DNA of 64,000 bases, from contig NZ_QJKD01000014.1 of assembly GCF_003201875.1 (NCBI RefSeq), positions 1 through 64,000 of the forward strand, in the 5' to 3' direction. The DNA comes from Hungatella effluvii. GTDB taxonomy: Bacteria; Bacillota; Clostridia; Lachnospirales; Lachnospiraceae. The translations under genes were made by a program, and so were the position numbers. Numbering within the stretch: the stretch's first letter is position 1; every line of letters begins with the position of its first letter. A model generated the notes under the pieces. That model was not told the origin of the DNA and made no database searches. It worked only from the letters and a program-made list of their open reading frames with translations. Positions 53,553-62,117 of this stretch are shown in pieces.

Positions 53553-53771
53553 CTATCCAGCATAATTGAACATTTCCTGAATACGCCTTGTTAATTCAGG
53601 GAGGACAACGTCTCCGAATAAAGCGTATAATCCAGCCAGCAGTAAAGCGCCGAGCACTACCGATATCAATATGACAATGGCTGTGTCAATGTAGCCTTCC
53701 CCTCTGTTGTCTGCCAGGATACCGCTTGTCCTTGCATACAGTTTCATTGTTTTTATCTTAATGGAATTCAT
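53553..53771 (-). CDS. DUF6133 small membrane (pilin-like) protein, copy 1
   Basis: 72 residues. NRGEGYIDTAIVILISVVLG resembles a class III (Flp-type) prepilin junction: Gly-Glu-Gly then a hydrophobic helix. The tail LLAGLYALFGDVVLPELTRR ends EMFNYAG, as in copy 2 at 41525. A24 prepilin peptidase genes normally accompany it in these elements; only a broken one (38064) is in view. The ATG at 53771 has a modest AGAGAAG site; MKLYART eight codons later is possible. The recombinase operon begins just after its stop. Confidence 0.8.
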   Translation of the reverse strand: MNSIKIKTMKLYARTSGILADNRGEGYIDTAIVILISVVLGALLLAGLYALFGDVVLPELTRRIQEMFNYAG

Positions 53772-53936
53772 CTTCTCTTTTATAGGGTTCTACCTCTTTC
53801 CTTATAGTTTATATCGTGTACATGAAACAGGGAATAAACCAGCGTCTCCGTCTAAACCATTTCCCCTGCCAATCCCTTATGTTTAAAGGGATTAACCACT
53901 ATCTATATCGTATACATTTATATAGTGTTGCTGTAG

Positions 53937-54044
53937 TTAAGAAAATAATGCAGAATCAATGAAATTTTCTGCACTTTTATCCTGGATAATCGAGTAAATT
54001 CGGATTGCGGTTTTCACAGCCGCAGTTTCAATTTTCTTAAACAT
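53937..54044 (-). CDS. 35-residue hypothetical protein
   Basis: A short frame from an ATG with a strong site (AAAGGAGA, seven bases) to TAA. It begins MFKKIETAAVKTAIRIYSII and is amphipathic and basic, then ends polar. It lies in the otherwise empty 300 bases between the SpoVG-like gene and the DUF6133 gene. Small genes at this place are usual in such elements, but I do not recognise a family. Confidence 0.5.
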   Translation of the reverse strand: MFKKIETAAVKTAIRIYSIIQDKSAENFIDSALFS

Positions 54045-54071
54045 AGACGAATCTCCTTTCTATTTTTCTGC

Positions 54072-54545
54072 CTACATTTCCTGGCTCCCAATCAACAGAT
54101 TCTCTTCTTCCGCCGACTCCCCGGCAGTTAATCCTTCTGATTCCATGTCCTCTTCTGAAAAATCAGAGTCCGAAGGCACCGGTTCTTCTTCCTCATCCTC
54201 TTCTTCTAAGTCGGTTTCATCCTCATAATACTCTTCGTATTCAAACTCTTCATCCTGGCCCATGTACTGTTCATACGCCTGTACAACAGAGCGGCCAAAT
54301 TCATCTCTCAATTCTCTTGTCTTAAAATAACAGGCATCTTTATAACGGCCCAGATTCCATTCTTTAATCCTTGGCATAACGACATCCAGACCATAATCGC
54401 CCTCCCTGATCTTGACATTCCGAATCGTAAACAATCCATTTACTTCTACATCGGCAATTGCAAGATATCCCGCTGTATTAAATGCCTTAAAGGTCATCTC
54501 TGTTTTCATCTTCTGTTCTGGTCTTCTCATACTGGCTTCTGGCAT
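54072..54545 (-). CDS. SpoVG-family protein with acidic tail
   Basis: 157 residues from MPEASMRRP at 54545 (GGAGG seven bases upstream). The core (~13-95: MTFKAFNTAGYLAIADVEVN, FTIRNVKIREGDYGLDVVMP) is SpoVG-like. The last ~60 residues are almost entirely Glu/Asp/Ser. SpoVG proteins bind nucleic acid and regulate; in integrative elements they are standard accessory genes. The acidic tail could mimic DNA or hold partners. Longer frames to 54566 or 54641 exist but overlap the upstream gene or lack a site. Confidence 0.75.
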   Translation of the reverse strand: MPEASMRRPEQKMKTEMTFKAFNTAGYLAIADVEVNGLFTIRNVKIREGDYGLDVVMPRIKEWNLGRYKDACYFKTRELRDEFGRSVVQAYEQYMGQDEEFEYEEYYEDETDLEEEDEEEEPVPSDSDFSEEDMESEGLTAGESAEEENLLIGSQEM

Positions 54546-54567
54546 CTTCTCGTCCTCCATTTTCATG

Positions 54568-55140
54568 TTATATCGCCGCTGGTTCCTGACACCCAAAGGT
54601 TTCTGTCTGTCCTTTTTCAAACGGTACTTCTTGAAAACCATAATGGTCTACATAGTAAAACTGGCTTCCAGATGAATCATAAAGTTCAATAATATCAGAG
54701 ATGGAAATAGGTCTTCCACAAAACCCTGGCGGCAGGTCCTTATAATCCTGATCGAACCGGTCATAGATTTTTTCTAAATCATTCGTATCCATTTGACTCT
54801 GATACACCAGCTGGTAATCCGTTCGTTCCGGTTCCCCATACCCCCTTTTTAACATCTCATAATCAAGAAACTTCTTTTCCGGCAGAGACTCCGCTTTCAT
54901 TTGATAAATACGGCAGTTTCTGAGCCGTTTAGCCTCTCCTTCCCCCATCTGTCCCCCTGTCATCAGCCGGTCATACACACCGTGTTCCCAAATAGTGTTC
55001 AACTGTTTTCTCTCAGCTAGGTATTTTTTCAGCATTTCGTTTTCAAACATCGTATCTACGACAGCGTTATCGCCTTCTACGTACCCCGCAAGATTTCCAA
55101 AATACTCAATGATCCCGTCTTTGACCTTTATTCCGCCCAC
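54568..55140 (-). CDS. YodL domain protein
   Basis: 190 residues beginning at a GTG six bases after AGGAGG. The C-terminal part carries the YodL-type motif DIIELYDSSGSQFYYVDHYG followed by FQEVPF. Upstream is a helical region and a tract LEKIYDRFDQDYKDLPPGF that often precedes YodL modules in element-encoded proteins. The function is unknown; the family is almost confined to Firmicute conjugative elements. It ends just before the SpoVG-like gene. Confidence 0.75.
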   Translation of the reverse strand: MGGIKVKDGIIEYFGNLAGYVEGDNAVVDTMFENEMLKKYLAERKQLNTIWEHGVYDRLMTGGQMGEGEAKRLRNCRIYQMKAESLPEKKFLDYEMLKRGYGEPERTDYQLVYQSQMDTNDLEKIYDRFDQDYKDLPPGFCGRPISISDIIELYDSSGSQFYYVDHYGFQEVPFEKGQTETFGCQEPAAI

Positions 55141-55181
55141 AGTGTCACCTCCTTTTCCATCAAACGGTAAATTTCCTAAAA

Positions 55182-55490
55182 CTATTTCACATATCCGTTT
55201 TCTTCTCCAGTCTCCGTCTGCATCATTTCAGCAAGTTCTGCCATAAGACTCAACAATTTCGGCCCAGGCATCTGTTTTACCGCAGCTTTTACGTATGCCT
55301 CCATTGCGTCTCCGGACTGATCCCCCATCTCAATCAGGACCGCTTTCTGGATTTCAATTCTTCCTCTCTGGTCCGCTGCAAGTTTAATAATATCACCACA
55401 GTTAATCCCAGCCAGTTCCCGAACTTCTTTTGGAAGGTAGACACGGCCTCTTCCGTCTACCAGGCGGTAAATCTCCTTACCTCTTCTCAT
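55182..55490 (-). CDS. AbrB/SpoVT-type transcriptional regulator
   Basis: 102 residues. The N-terminal ~50 residues form a swapped-hairpin AbrB DNA-binding domain (YRLVDGRGRVYLPKEVRELA to GDIIKLAADQ). The rest is helical and may mediate oligomerisation. It overlaps the previous AbrB-like gene by 14 bases and is followed by the YodL gene, so the cluster is one transcript. It probably controls element genes. Confidence 0.82.
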   Translation of the reverse strand: MRRGKEIYRLVDGRGRVYLPKEVRELAGINCGDIIKLAADQRGRIEIQKAVLIEMGDQSGDAMEAYVKAAVKQMPGPKLLSLMAELAEMMQTETGEENGYVK

Positions 55491-55782
55491 ACAGCCCCTC
55501 CCTTCTCATAATCGTTTTCACTTTTTCCGGCGAAATGCCAAATTCTTCACACAGATTTAGGATAGCCTTTGGCACTAAAATATCCGGCTCATCAGCTTCT
55601 GTAATTGTGATGCTCCCTTTCCGGCAGACCACGTCCAAATCTGCGTCTCTATCAATTCCTGTTTCCTCCAGCAATGATTCAGGGATACTTAACGGCGACT
55701 CATCTACGGCCACATCACTGATTAACTGCATACCATCTGATTGATTTTTCTCCTTACTCCTGTCCAAATATGATTCCTCCAT
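55477..55782 (-). CDS. AbrB-like regulator, second type
   Basis: 101 residues from MEESYLDR. The middle has the AbrB-like pattern ESPLSIPESLLEETGIDRDA followed by DLDVVCRKGSITITE. The C-terminus is helical (ILNLCEEFGISPEKVKTIMR). A longer frame to 55827 would overlap the methylase gene by 32 bases. It likely acts with the adjacent AbrB protein. Confidence 0.7.
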   Translation of the reverse strand: MEESYLDRSKEKNQSDGMQLISDVAVDESPLSIPESLLEETGIDRDADLDVVCRKGSITITEADEPDILVPKAILNLCEEFGISPEKVKTIMRREGLYEKR

Positions 55783-55795
55783 CCTATCTCTGATC

Positions 55796-56731
55796 TTAAC
55801 TCTCCCACATTCCCCGGTAACTCCCATCGTCGAAAAGCCCGATCTGCCGGGGCATTTTTCTTACCCGTTCTGTCGTATCATAATTCGAAATAAACAGTTC
55901 CTCATACTCATCTCCATTGTGATACCGCTGCGCCAGGTTATTGGGCCGTTTCACCGTTTCTATCCGAAAGCCCTGATACAGTTCGCGAATAAATCCGCAG
56001 TCATTATAAGAAACCAGCCATTTCCCCTGTGCCTCCTTCAGCGTATCTCTCAAACGAAAATGATCTTCTTTTCTAAACTCTACCTCATAATGTCCTTCCG
56101 TCTGATAATACGGCGGATCGCAATAAAAAAAGGCATCGGTCCGGTCATACTGATGAATCAGCGCCTCAAAATCTTTATTCTCTATTACTGTGTTTTTAAG
56201 CCTTAAACTTCCGCACCAGACCAGCTCAAGCATTTTGCGGATATCACATGGCTGACAGCCATAGGAAGTACAGCCGCTCCCATAGCTGCAACGGATCAGT
56301 TTATAGAAAGCCACCGCCTTTTTTACTTCATCCACTGTATTATTCTTTCGTAACAACGGTTCCAGTTCCTGATATTCCAAATCGGAAAAGTAATGCCTGG
56401 CAATCTCCGTTTCCTCTTTCAGCCATGAACTCTGTAACGGTTCTCTGCTTAAATACTGCTTTAAAAAGTCAAACTCTTCCCGTCCATTCAGCGGCAGAAA
56501 ACCGAGTTCTTTTAAAAATGCCATCGGCCGGTCCCTGACACACCGAAACAGATTTGTCAGATTGGAATTATAATCATTATAGACTTCCATTTGATCCGGC
56601 GGCTTACCAAACAGCACCCAGCCTCCACCGCCAAAGACTTCCACATATCTGCTGTAGGATGGAGGTATTCTCTCATAAATCAATTCCCGCAGCGCCTTTT
56701 TTCCACCGATCCAACTGATAATACTATTCAA
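55796..56731 (-). CDS. dam: DNA adenine methylase (Dam/D12 class)
   Basis: 311 residues starting at TTG with GAGGTGAGG upstream. SWIGGKKALRELI and VEVFGGGGWVLFG form the SAM-binding motif, NDYNSNLTNLF follows, and the catalytic motif is FFYCDPPYYQTEG. It is a class D12 N6-adenine methyltransferase; with no restriction gene beside it, it is an orphan methylase that could protect the element from host restriction. The ArdA-like genes upstream would serve the same end. Confidence 0.92.
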   Translation of the reverse strand: MNSIISWIGGKKALRELIYERIPPSYSRYVEVFGGGGWVLFGKPPDQMEVYNDYNSNLTNLFRCVRDRPMAFLKELGFLPLNGREEFDFLKQYLSREPLQSSWLKEETEIARHYFSDLEYQELEPLLRKNNTVDEVKKAVAFYKLIRCSYGSGCTSYGCQPCDIRKMLELVWCGSLRLKNTVIENKDFEALIHQYDRTDAFFYCDPPYYQTEGHYEVEFRKEDHFRLRDTLKEAQGKWLVSYNDCGFIRELYQGFRIETVKRPNNLAQRYHNGDEYEELFISNYDTTERVRKMPRQIGLFDDGSYRGMWES

Positions 56732-56745
56732 ATGTATTCCTCACC

Positions 56746-57411
56746 TCACGATCCGGTCTTTCTGACAGTTGTCTTTTCCTCACTGGTACCAGACCCACGA
56801 CAGGGCGGAATATTATGAAGTCCCAGTTCCCGGATCAATCCGGCATGGATAATTAATCGAAAGATTGACTCCTCCACCAGTTCTTCATCGTTAAGATCTG
56901 ACAGCTTAACAAAATCCGTCCCATAATAAAAATCCCGGGCCATATGAAACAGGACATACCCATCAATTCCCGCTCCCTCCATATGGATATCCAGAAAATG
57001 AATCTCTTTCGGAGTTACTGCATCCCTGGAGGCCTTCCAAAGCTTCTCGTCTGCAGAAAGCAGAAACAAGCCAGCCGCATATGCCGGCTTTTCCCTTAAT
57101 GGAACCAGCCCGGGATATTCCTTTAGCAGTTCAAAATGTCTTTTATGGTTCTCATTGTGATATATTTCCTGTTTCAGATTGACTGCCCGAATCATTTCAT
57201 CCATACGGCAGCCAAACTCTTTATCCGGTATCCGCCCCTTCAGCTGTTCTAACTGTTCCTCATACGTATCAGCCGCCTTTCGGGAGATCCTGGTCAGAAA
57301 GAAACCGGCCGCAGCCTGGTCTCTCAAATGGTTTTCAGAGCAGCAGTTTCCCCCTTCCCGCATCAGCCGCTCCACGCCAGCCAGCTGTGTTCCTGCCATA
57401 AAATATGTCAT
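56746..57411 (-). CDS. Element-encoded hypothetical protein (DUF6075-like part)
   Basis: 221 residues from MTYFMAGTQL at 57411, with GGAGG eight bases upstream; the frame extends to 57504 inside the previous gene. The first ~95 residues are helical and Glu/Arg-rich. The C-terminal half (YHNENHKRHFELLKEYPGL, YAAGLFLLSADEKLW, IDGYVLFHMARDFYYG) recalls DUF6075-type proteins. No catalytic motif is clear. It lies between the PAPS-reductase-like and Dam genes in one operon. Confidence 0.6.
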   Translation of the reverse strand: MTYFMAGTQLAGVERLMREGGNCCSENHLRDQAAAGFFLTRISRKAADTYEEQLEQLKGRIPDKEFGCRMDEMIRAVNLKQEIYHNENHKRHFELLKEYPGLVPLREKPAYAAGLFLLSADEKLWKASRDAVTPKEIHFLDIHMEGAGIDGYVLFHMARDFYYGTDFVKLSDLNDEELVEESIFRLIIHAGLIRELGLHNIPPCRGSGTSEEKTTVRKTGS

Positions 57412-57466
57412 GCTATTTCCTCCATCAAAAAAAGCAGCCCTCCGGCTGCCGATACCATATAGCTTT

Positions 57467-58354
57467 TTAAGGTGGATTTTCTGCCTTCCAGTCAGGCAGA
57501 TCAAACAGCTCCACCTGTCCTTTTATCGTCTCGTCTTCCATCCACCATTCAAAAACATCCATCTCATTTTTCCATTTTGTTTCGATTCCCTCTTCATGGA
57601 TCCTCTCCAGCATCTTGCCAAAGGCACGAATATAGGCACGCTCATAAGCAGGATATAAGCGGAATTCTGTCCACCTTCGCTTTCCTGCCATGGGGCATCC
57701 GAGACAACCAACTCTGAAAAAACCTTCAAAATACAGCGGATTTACCTCCAGATGCTCCGACTCAATAAACTCCCAGACATCGGAATCCTGCCAGTCCACA
57801 ATTGGATTGCAAATCCGCTTTCCCTTAATTGTACAGCTTTCAAACAACAAACGGTTCTCATCGTTATCATTGTTTAAAATCAGTTTTTTCTTAGGATCCC
57901 TGGTGAAGTTTTCATAGACTCCGCGGTTATTCTTTCTCTTCACGCTTTCTGCCCACCGCACCCCGGTTGTAATAAACCGGTTCTGCCCAGACTCTTCTTT
58001 CAATACCTGGCAGCAATAACGCTGGAGTCTGGTTGGTGGAAATTTTTTCATTGGTATCAGGGACCACATGGTCACCCGCTCATTTTTATAATAGGGATAA
58101 CTGATACTGCAGGAAATCCCCTTCTCCTCCAGTTCCTTAAATATCTTTCGTACATAATAGACCGTCTGCGGTGCATCTGCCGTTGTATGGTTATGCTGAA
58201 TCTCAAACGGGATTCCTGACCGCTTTACAAGTTCCCTGCACACCGCACTGTCTTTTCCTCCGCTGTCTGTAACAAGCAGGGGCTGCCCATAAAGCCGAAA
58301 TGACATCTCTGACGCCGCCCTCACCCGTTCAATCGCTTTTCTCTCTAAATCCAA
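57467..58354 (-). CDS. Phosphoadenosine phosphosulfate reductase family protein
   Basis: 295 residues. The PP-loop is LLVTDSGGKDSAVCRELVKR. It continues with NHTTADAPQTVYYVRK, PTRLQRYCCQVLKEE, VRWAESVKRKNNRGVYEN and a Cys pair in VGCLGCPMAGKRRW, the DndC/CysH-like subset with an iron-sulfur or zinc site. The protein is standard in clostridial conjugative elements, where its role is unclear: sulfur transfer to nucleic acid or nucleotide sensing. It starts at a TTG without a strong site; an ATG at residue 16 is an alternative. It follows a terminator, so it starts a new transcription unit. Confidence 0.85.
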   Translation of the reverse strand: MDLERKAIERVRAASEMSFRLYGQPLLVTDSGGKDSAVCRELVKRSGIPFEIQHNHTTADAPQTVYYVRKIFKELEEKGISCSISYPYYKNERVTMWSLIPMKKFPPTRLQRYCCQVLKEESGQNRFITTGVRWAESVKRKNNRGVYENFTRDPKKKLILNNDNDENRLLFESCTIKGKRICNPIVDWQDSDVWEFIESEHLEVNPLYFEGFFRVGCLGCPMAGKRRWTEFRLYPAYERAYIRAFGKMLERIHEEGIETKWKNEMDVFEWWMEDETIKGQVELFDLPDWKAENPP

Positions 58355-58554
58355 GTATTTGGAGAGTCAGATATCTCTTCTCCGGCCGGAACTCTTCCTC
58401 CCTTCTTTTGTTTTCTTGCAAGATATAGGAACAAGGCATCGATTTATTTATGCCTGATTCACCCAAATAGAAACAACTGTGATAACCTGGTTAATACCAT
58501 AACTAATCCGCCTTAATACAAATCGTCAGCGAATCCTACGCTCATTGATGCAAT

Positions 58555-58580
58555 AAAAAACACTGGTTTTATCCAGTGCC
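58555..58580 (-). terminator. Terminator of the ArdA-like operon
   Basis: CACTGG pairs with CCAGTG, loop of six, followed by six T on the minus strand. It lies ~12 bases after the third ArdA-like gene. The 200 bases downstream to the PAPS-reductase-like start hold no clear promoter. Confidence 0.78.
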
Positions 58581-58591
58581 TGCTATTGCCG

Positions 58592-60079
58592 CTATCCTAT
58601 CGTATTCATTGATAAAAATTCCTGCTCCTTTAATAGGTTTTTTATCTCTGATTCTGGCTTAATAAAGAATTGCCGGTCCGACTGCCAAAAGCTGACACAC
58701 AGTACTCCATCATCAACTTTAATTTCATTCTGTTCAAAACCTTCTCCGAATCCATCGCTGCACTGTCCTTCCCATTCTCTTGTTAATGCGTTTCTTTCCC
58801 CTTCTGACAACTCACCGTTGATTTTCACCGCTAAAACTCCCCATAAGCGATCATTCCATTTTTCCACACTTGGAATCATAGCATAAACTTTTTGCTTTAG
58901 AAGCAGGTTATCAAGGAAATCTGCCAGCCCATGTTCACACTTCATAATCTGCATTACTTCCTTGATAGCCCTTGTTATCTCTTCTTCATATATATACAGT
59001 TCCTCGGCCCCCAGATGGACGGATTCATTTTCAATATCACCAAAACTGGTTTTAAGATATAGTTGACCAGTTAATGGAGAAAACAGCCGAAATGTATTCC
59101 GTTTTTTTGATAACGGTTGAATTGCCTGGTCGTTTCTTCTAACGAACCCGTAAGTTGTCGAAACGCCTCCATTCTGTTCCGGATATTTTCTGTCATCGCC
59201 AATATGATCGAATGAATTCTGTTTTTCTGAAAAGTGATATTCTTTTAGGTTTTCGGCAATTTCTATTACCTGATCCAATTCAAAGGGCGCCTCTGCTTCT
59301 ATTGCGGCCAGAAATAAGTTTTGAACTTCCCTATCTTGATCTAAAGCCCGCTTCTGAAGAATAAAAGCAAGTCTGTTGAGTTTTTCAATAGAATTTTCAC
59401 AAGGCAGACGTTCTTCCAATCCAGGGATTGCAGATCGTATAATCATGTCCTGGCCTTCTTCAAAAGAATGTATCCTTAATTTTCTTAAGGCATGATCCAG
59501 TTTTTCCTGTGAGGCTGGTAACGATAAAGAGAACCTATCAGGATACATGTCTGTATGAAGCCATATTGAAAAAATACAGTTTTTCGCATATCCTGGATAC
59601 GGCAGCTGCTCTCCATCATAGACTACTTCTAACTCTGCATCTTCATATACACATCCTGACTCTGTGATTATATGCCTTTTCGATAAATCTGTACAAGACT
59701 CCTTCCGTATGGAATCTAAACGCCCTGCAATATAACTGAATTTGTCCAGGTTACAGGAAAGATTAATCAGATCGGTCAGCGTCTCCGGTTGTTTCATCGC
59801 TATCGCAGCATTAAAGATTATCAGCTCCTCTTCTGTCAGGCCATCCAGTCGGCATGCAAGAAAGCTCAGTTGATTGACACTTTGGCCTGTAAGCACAACC
59901 TCCGGTATAACTTTTTTCATCTCCGGTAACGGGAAATCCGGATAGGCTGTAGAATTTTCCAGGACTCTCCTTCTGCGTTTCCCGTAACTTCCATAGCGTC
60001 TTTCCATTTCAAACATTGTGGTGGGTAATGCAATTGCACTGCTTTTATTCAACGACTTATTTAAATAAAGTTTAAACAT
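58592..60079 (-). CDS. ArdA-like antirestriction protein 3
   Basis: 495 residues. Helical modules of the pattern VNQLSFLACRLDGLTEEELI and DLINLSCNLDKFSYIAGRLD repeat (~70-125 and ~225-280). They match the N-terminal region of large ArdA/YodL-associated proteins of clostridial conjugative elements. The C-terminal region (~300-490) has YGFVRRNDQAIQPL and a GILAVKINGELSEGE-type segment shared with protein 2. ArdA mimics DNA and blocks type I restriction during transfer. Homology here is by pattern only. Confidence 0.55.
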   Translation of the reverse strand: MFKLYLNKSLNKSSAIALPTTMFEMERRYGSYGKRRRRVLENSTAYPDFPLPEMKKVIPEVVLTGQSVNQLSFLACRLDGLTEEELIIFNAAIAMKQPETLTDLINLSCNLDKFSYIAGRLDSIRKESCTDLSKRHIITESGCVYEDAELEVVYDGEQLPYPGYAKNCIFSIWLHTDMYPDRFSLSLPASQEKLDHALRKLRIHSFEEGQDMIIRSAIPGLEERLPCENSIEKLNRLAFILQKRALDQDREVQNLFLAAIEAEAPFELDQVIEIAENLKEYHFSEKQNSFDHIGDDRKYPEQNGGVSTTYGFVRRNDQAIQPLSKKRNTFRLFSPLTGQLYLKTSFGDIENESVHLGAEELYIYEEEITRAIKEVMQIMKCEHGLADFLDNLLLKQKVYAMIPSVEKWNDRLWGVLAVKINGELSEGERNALTREWEGQCSDGFGEGFEQNEIKVDDGVLCVSFWQSDRQFFIKPESEIKNLLKEQEFLSMNTIG

Positions 60080-60120
60080 AACGTTCTCCTTTTAGCCATT
60101 TTACTCTGCATAGGTGTTCA

Positions 60121-61221
60121 TTACATAAGTTCCCTCTGCGCTGCATGTCCGAATAATTCACGTTCCGTTTCAATGGTAAAATGCAGCGCATCATCTGATT
60201 CCCAGAAAACTGCAAAGAGTTCTCCTTCCGGCACGTTTATAGCCTGTTCAAAAAATTCCAGTCCCCAGCCATGCTCTGCCTGAAGAGTCCACTCATTTAC
60301 TAACTGCTGATATTCAGAATCTGTCAGTGGCTGGTTTAAATCAACGCGGAGAACCAGATACAATTTTTGATTAACAATTTCCGTGTGCGGCATCATGGCT
60401 TTTACTTTTTGCTTCAATAACTGATTGGCAAGATAAACTTCCAGACCTTGAGGACCGCATTCCTCCAGACTTTCCTCTATCCGTGCTTGTATCACGGTCT
60501 GATAGCCAATTTCTTCCTCTCCTGCAAGAAGAACCGGCACTGGTTCTGTTCTCTTATTCTCATATAAAAGAAGGATGATCGGGCTGTAAAGGCTGAATGT
60601 CGATTCTTCCTCGTTTCTTACTAATGGCCTTTTCTGATTGCGGACATAACCAAATTCCGTCTTTATGATTCCATTCTGCCTTAACCACTCTTTTTCCAAA
60701 TATTCAGAATCCGTAAAATTCTGCTTATCATGAGAACGTGAAACATCGCTTCTCTCCCACAGATATTCTGTATATGGTCTTTGATAATAATTCCATGGAA
60801 GCAATTGATAATTTTCATAGTCTTTTATTATTTTTAATACCGCATCGGTATCTTCTGGTATCTCGGCTTCTAAAAATGCAAAAAGTTCTTTTTTATGATA
60901 ACATCCGTTCTGACAAATTTCCTGCATTGCACAGGCAATCTGATTTAGCTCCTCTACACTCCGAAATGGAGGCAGATAATCATCCATACCATCAGATTCA
61001 GGTACGTATTGAAAGTTAAAGGTCCTTGATTGCAGGAACGCCGGTTTACCATTTTGATCCGCTATCGCTTCCATTTGATCGACTGATATCGGGAGAGACA
61101 GCACCCGATCTATATACTCAGGATCTCCCTTAATACACATAATACGAAAAATTACTTTCCTATAATCTGAACTGCTATTTTCTTTAGTATAATGATTATT
61201 ACATGGCTTTTCCTGACCCAT
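60121..61221 (-). CDS. ArdA-like antirestriction protein 2
   Basis: About 366 residues from MGQEKPCNN at 61221 (AAAGGAG upstream); the frame reaches 61272. One helical module (SVEELNQIACAMQEICQNGC) precedes the C-terminal region with EFGYVRNQKRPLVRNEEEST and RVDLNQPLTDSEYQQLVNEW, parallel to protein 3. The first module is degenerate. It lies 41 bases from the next gene in a run of related proteins, suggesting duplication and divergence. Confidence 0.55.
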   Translation of the reverse strand: MGQEKPCNNHYTKENSSSDYRKVIFRIMCIKGDPEYIDRVLSLPISVDQMEAIADQNGKPAFLQSRTFNFQYVPESDGMDDYLPPFRSVEELNQIACAMQEICQNGCYHKKELFAFLEAEIPEDTDAVLKIIKDYENYQLLPWNYYQRPYTEYLWERSDVSRSHDKQNFTDSEYLEKEWLRQNGIIKTEFGYVRNQKRPLVRNEEESTFSLYSPIILLLYENKRTEPVPVLLAGEEEIGYQTVIQARIEESLEECGPQGLEVYLANQLLKQKVKAMMPHTEIVNQKLYLVLRVDLNQPLTDSEYQQLVNEWTLQAEHGWGLEFFEQAINVPEGELFAVFWESDDALHFTIETERELFGHAAQRELM

Positions 61222-61354
61222 GAAGCTCCTTTCTTCTGCTTTTACAAACAACGGCCTTCTTCTAATACTCATTTGTAGTCAATGAAATCTGCTATACACT
61301 TCTTTTATATTTTAGACTGCCGCCTTATTAAAACATTCTGTTTAAGTCTTGCTC

Positions 61355-61777
61355 TCAAAGCTTCATCTGTGGTCCTCTTGATAGTCCTTCATCCTGAAAC
61401 ATGCTGATATAACAATCCACCATCTCCGCTATTTTCTGGTAATCGCTTTCAATTGGTTTATAGACATACCAGTCAAATTTATACGAATCTTTCCAAATAT
61501 GAGGGCATATTCCTTCTTTAAAATTGGGATTTTTGACTGCTTTAATGCCTAAAACATCTATAAAACTAAAGTTATTCTTATCAATAACTCCCTCTTTCCG
61601 GTTAATCATGGTCATTGATATTCCACTATAAATGGACAGCTCAGAGCGAAGAAATTCCAGCCGAAGCCGAATCTCTTCACTTATTCTTACGTAGCCGACA
61701 TCTCCAACAAATGTAACCATACTACAGAGCTGGCTCATATCTGTCACTTTTTTCAATTCCCGCTGTAAAAATGTCAT
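61355..61777 (-). CDS. Hypothetical protein, duplicated copy B
   Basis: 140 residues, no family recognised. It starts MTFLQRELKKVTDM and contains YSGISMTMINRKEGVIDKNN, then the stretch WYVYKPIESDYQKIAEMVDC and ends EGLSRGPQMKL. A second copy at the window's right edge (63696) is ~80% identical, and similarity continues past the stop codon for ~35 bases. Each copy lies just upstream of an ArdA-like gene, so a two-gene block was duplicated. Trp/Tyr-rich content suggests a globular cytoplasmic protein. Confidence 0.65.
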   Translation of the reverse strand: MTFLQRELKKVTDMSQLCSMVTFVGDVGYVRISEEIRLRLEFLRSELSIYSGISMTMINRKEGVIDKNNFSFIDVLGIKAVKNPNFKEGICPHIWKDSYKFDWYVYKPIESDYQKIAEMVDCYISMFQDEGLSRGPQMKL

Positions 61778-61825
61778 AGTACCTCCCCATATTTATCAAA
61801 CATCTTAAACCAAAAACTTGTTGCT

Positions 61826-62092
61826 TCATTTTATCTGTTGTTCGCTGCATTCTTCTTGATCACAAATCGGTGAAACTTCCTTGAAAAAATATTGAAGCCT
61901 TCCCTTCATACTTGCAAGATTTTCAAACTCAGGCATAATATCCGTCATGACTACTGCGTCAAGGTACTCGTTTCCCTTATGGGTGTGATAAAATTCCTGA
62001 CCGTCTCCCCAGTCCCCGTCCCCTCTGGTATCAATTTCATCAATTCTTCCATCGATATTCAGAAGATAGGCCGCAGTATTAACTCCAATCAA
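61826..62092 (-). CDS. Small hypothetical protein with TTG start
   Basis: 88 residues, acidic (RIDEIDTRGDGDWGDGQEFY), no family recognised. The frame is closed by TGA ~20 bases before the TTG, so TTG at 62092 with GGAAGG nine bases upstream is the best start. It is 25 bases downstream of the ArdA-like gene 1 and seems co-transcribed. Confidence 0.55.
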   Translation of the reverse strand: MIGVNTAAYLLNIDGRIDEIDTRGDGDWGDGQEFYHTHKGNEYLDAVVMTDIMPEFENLASMKGRLQYFFKEVSPICDQEECSEQQIK

Positions 62093-62117
62093 TTTCCCTT
62101 GCCTTCCCGTTCAAATT

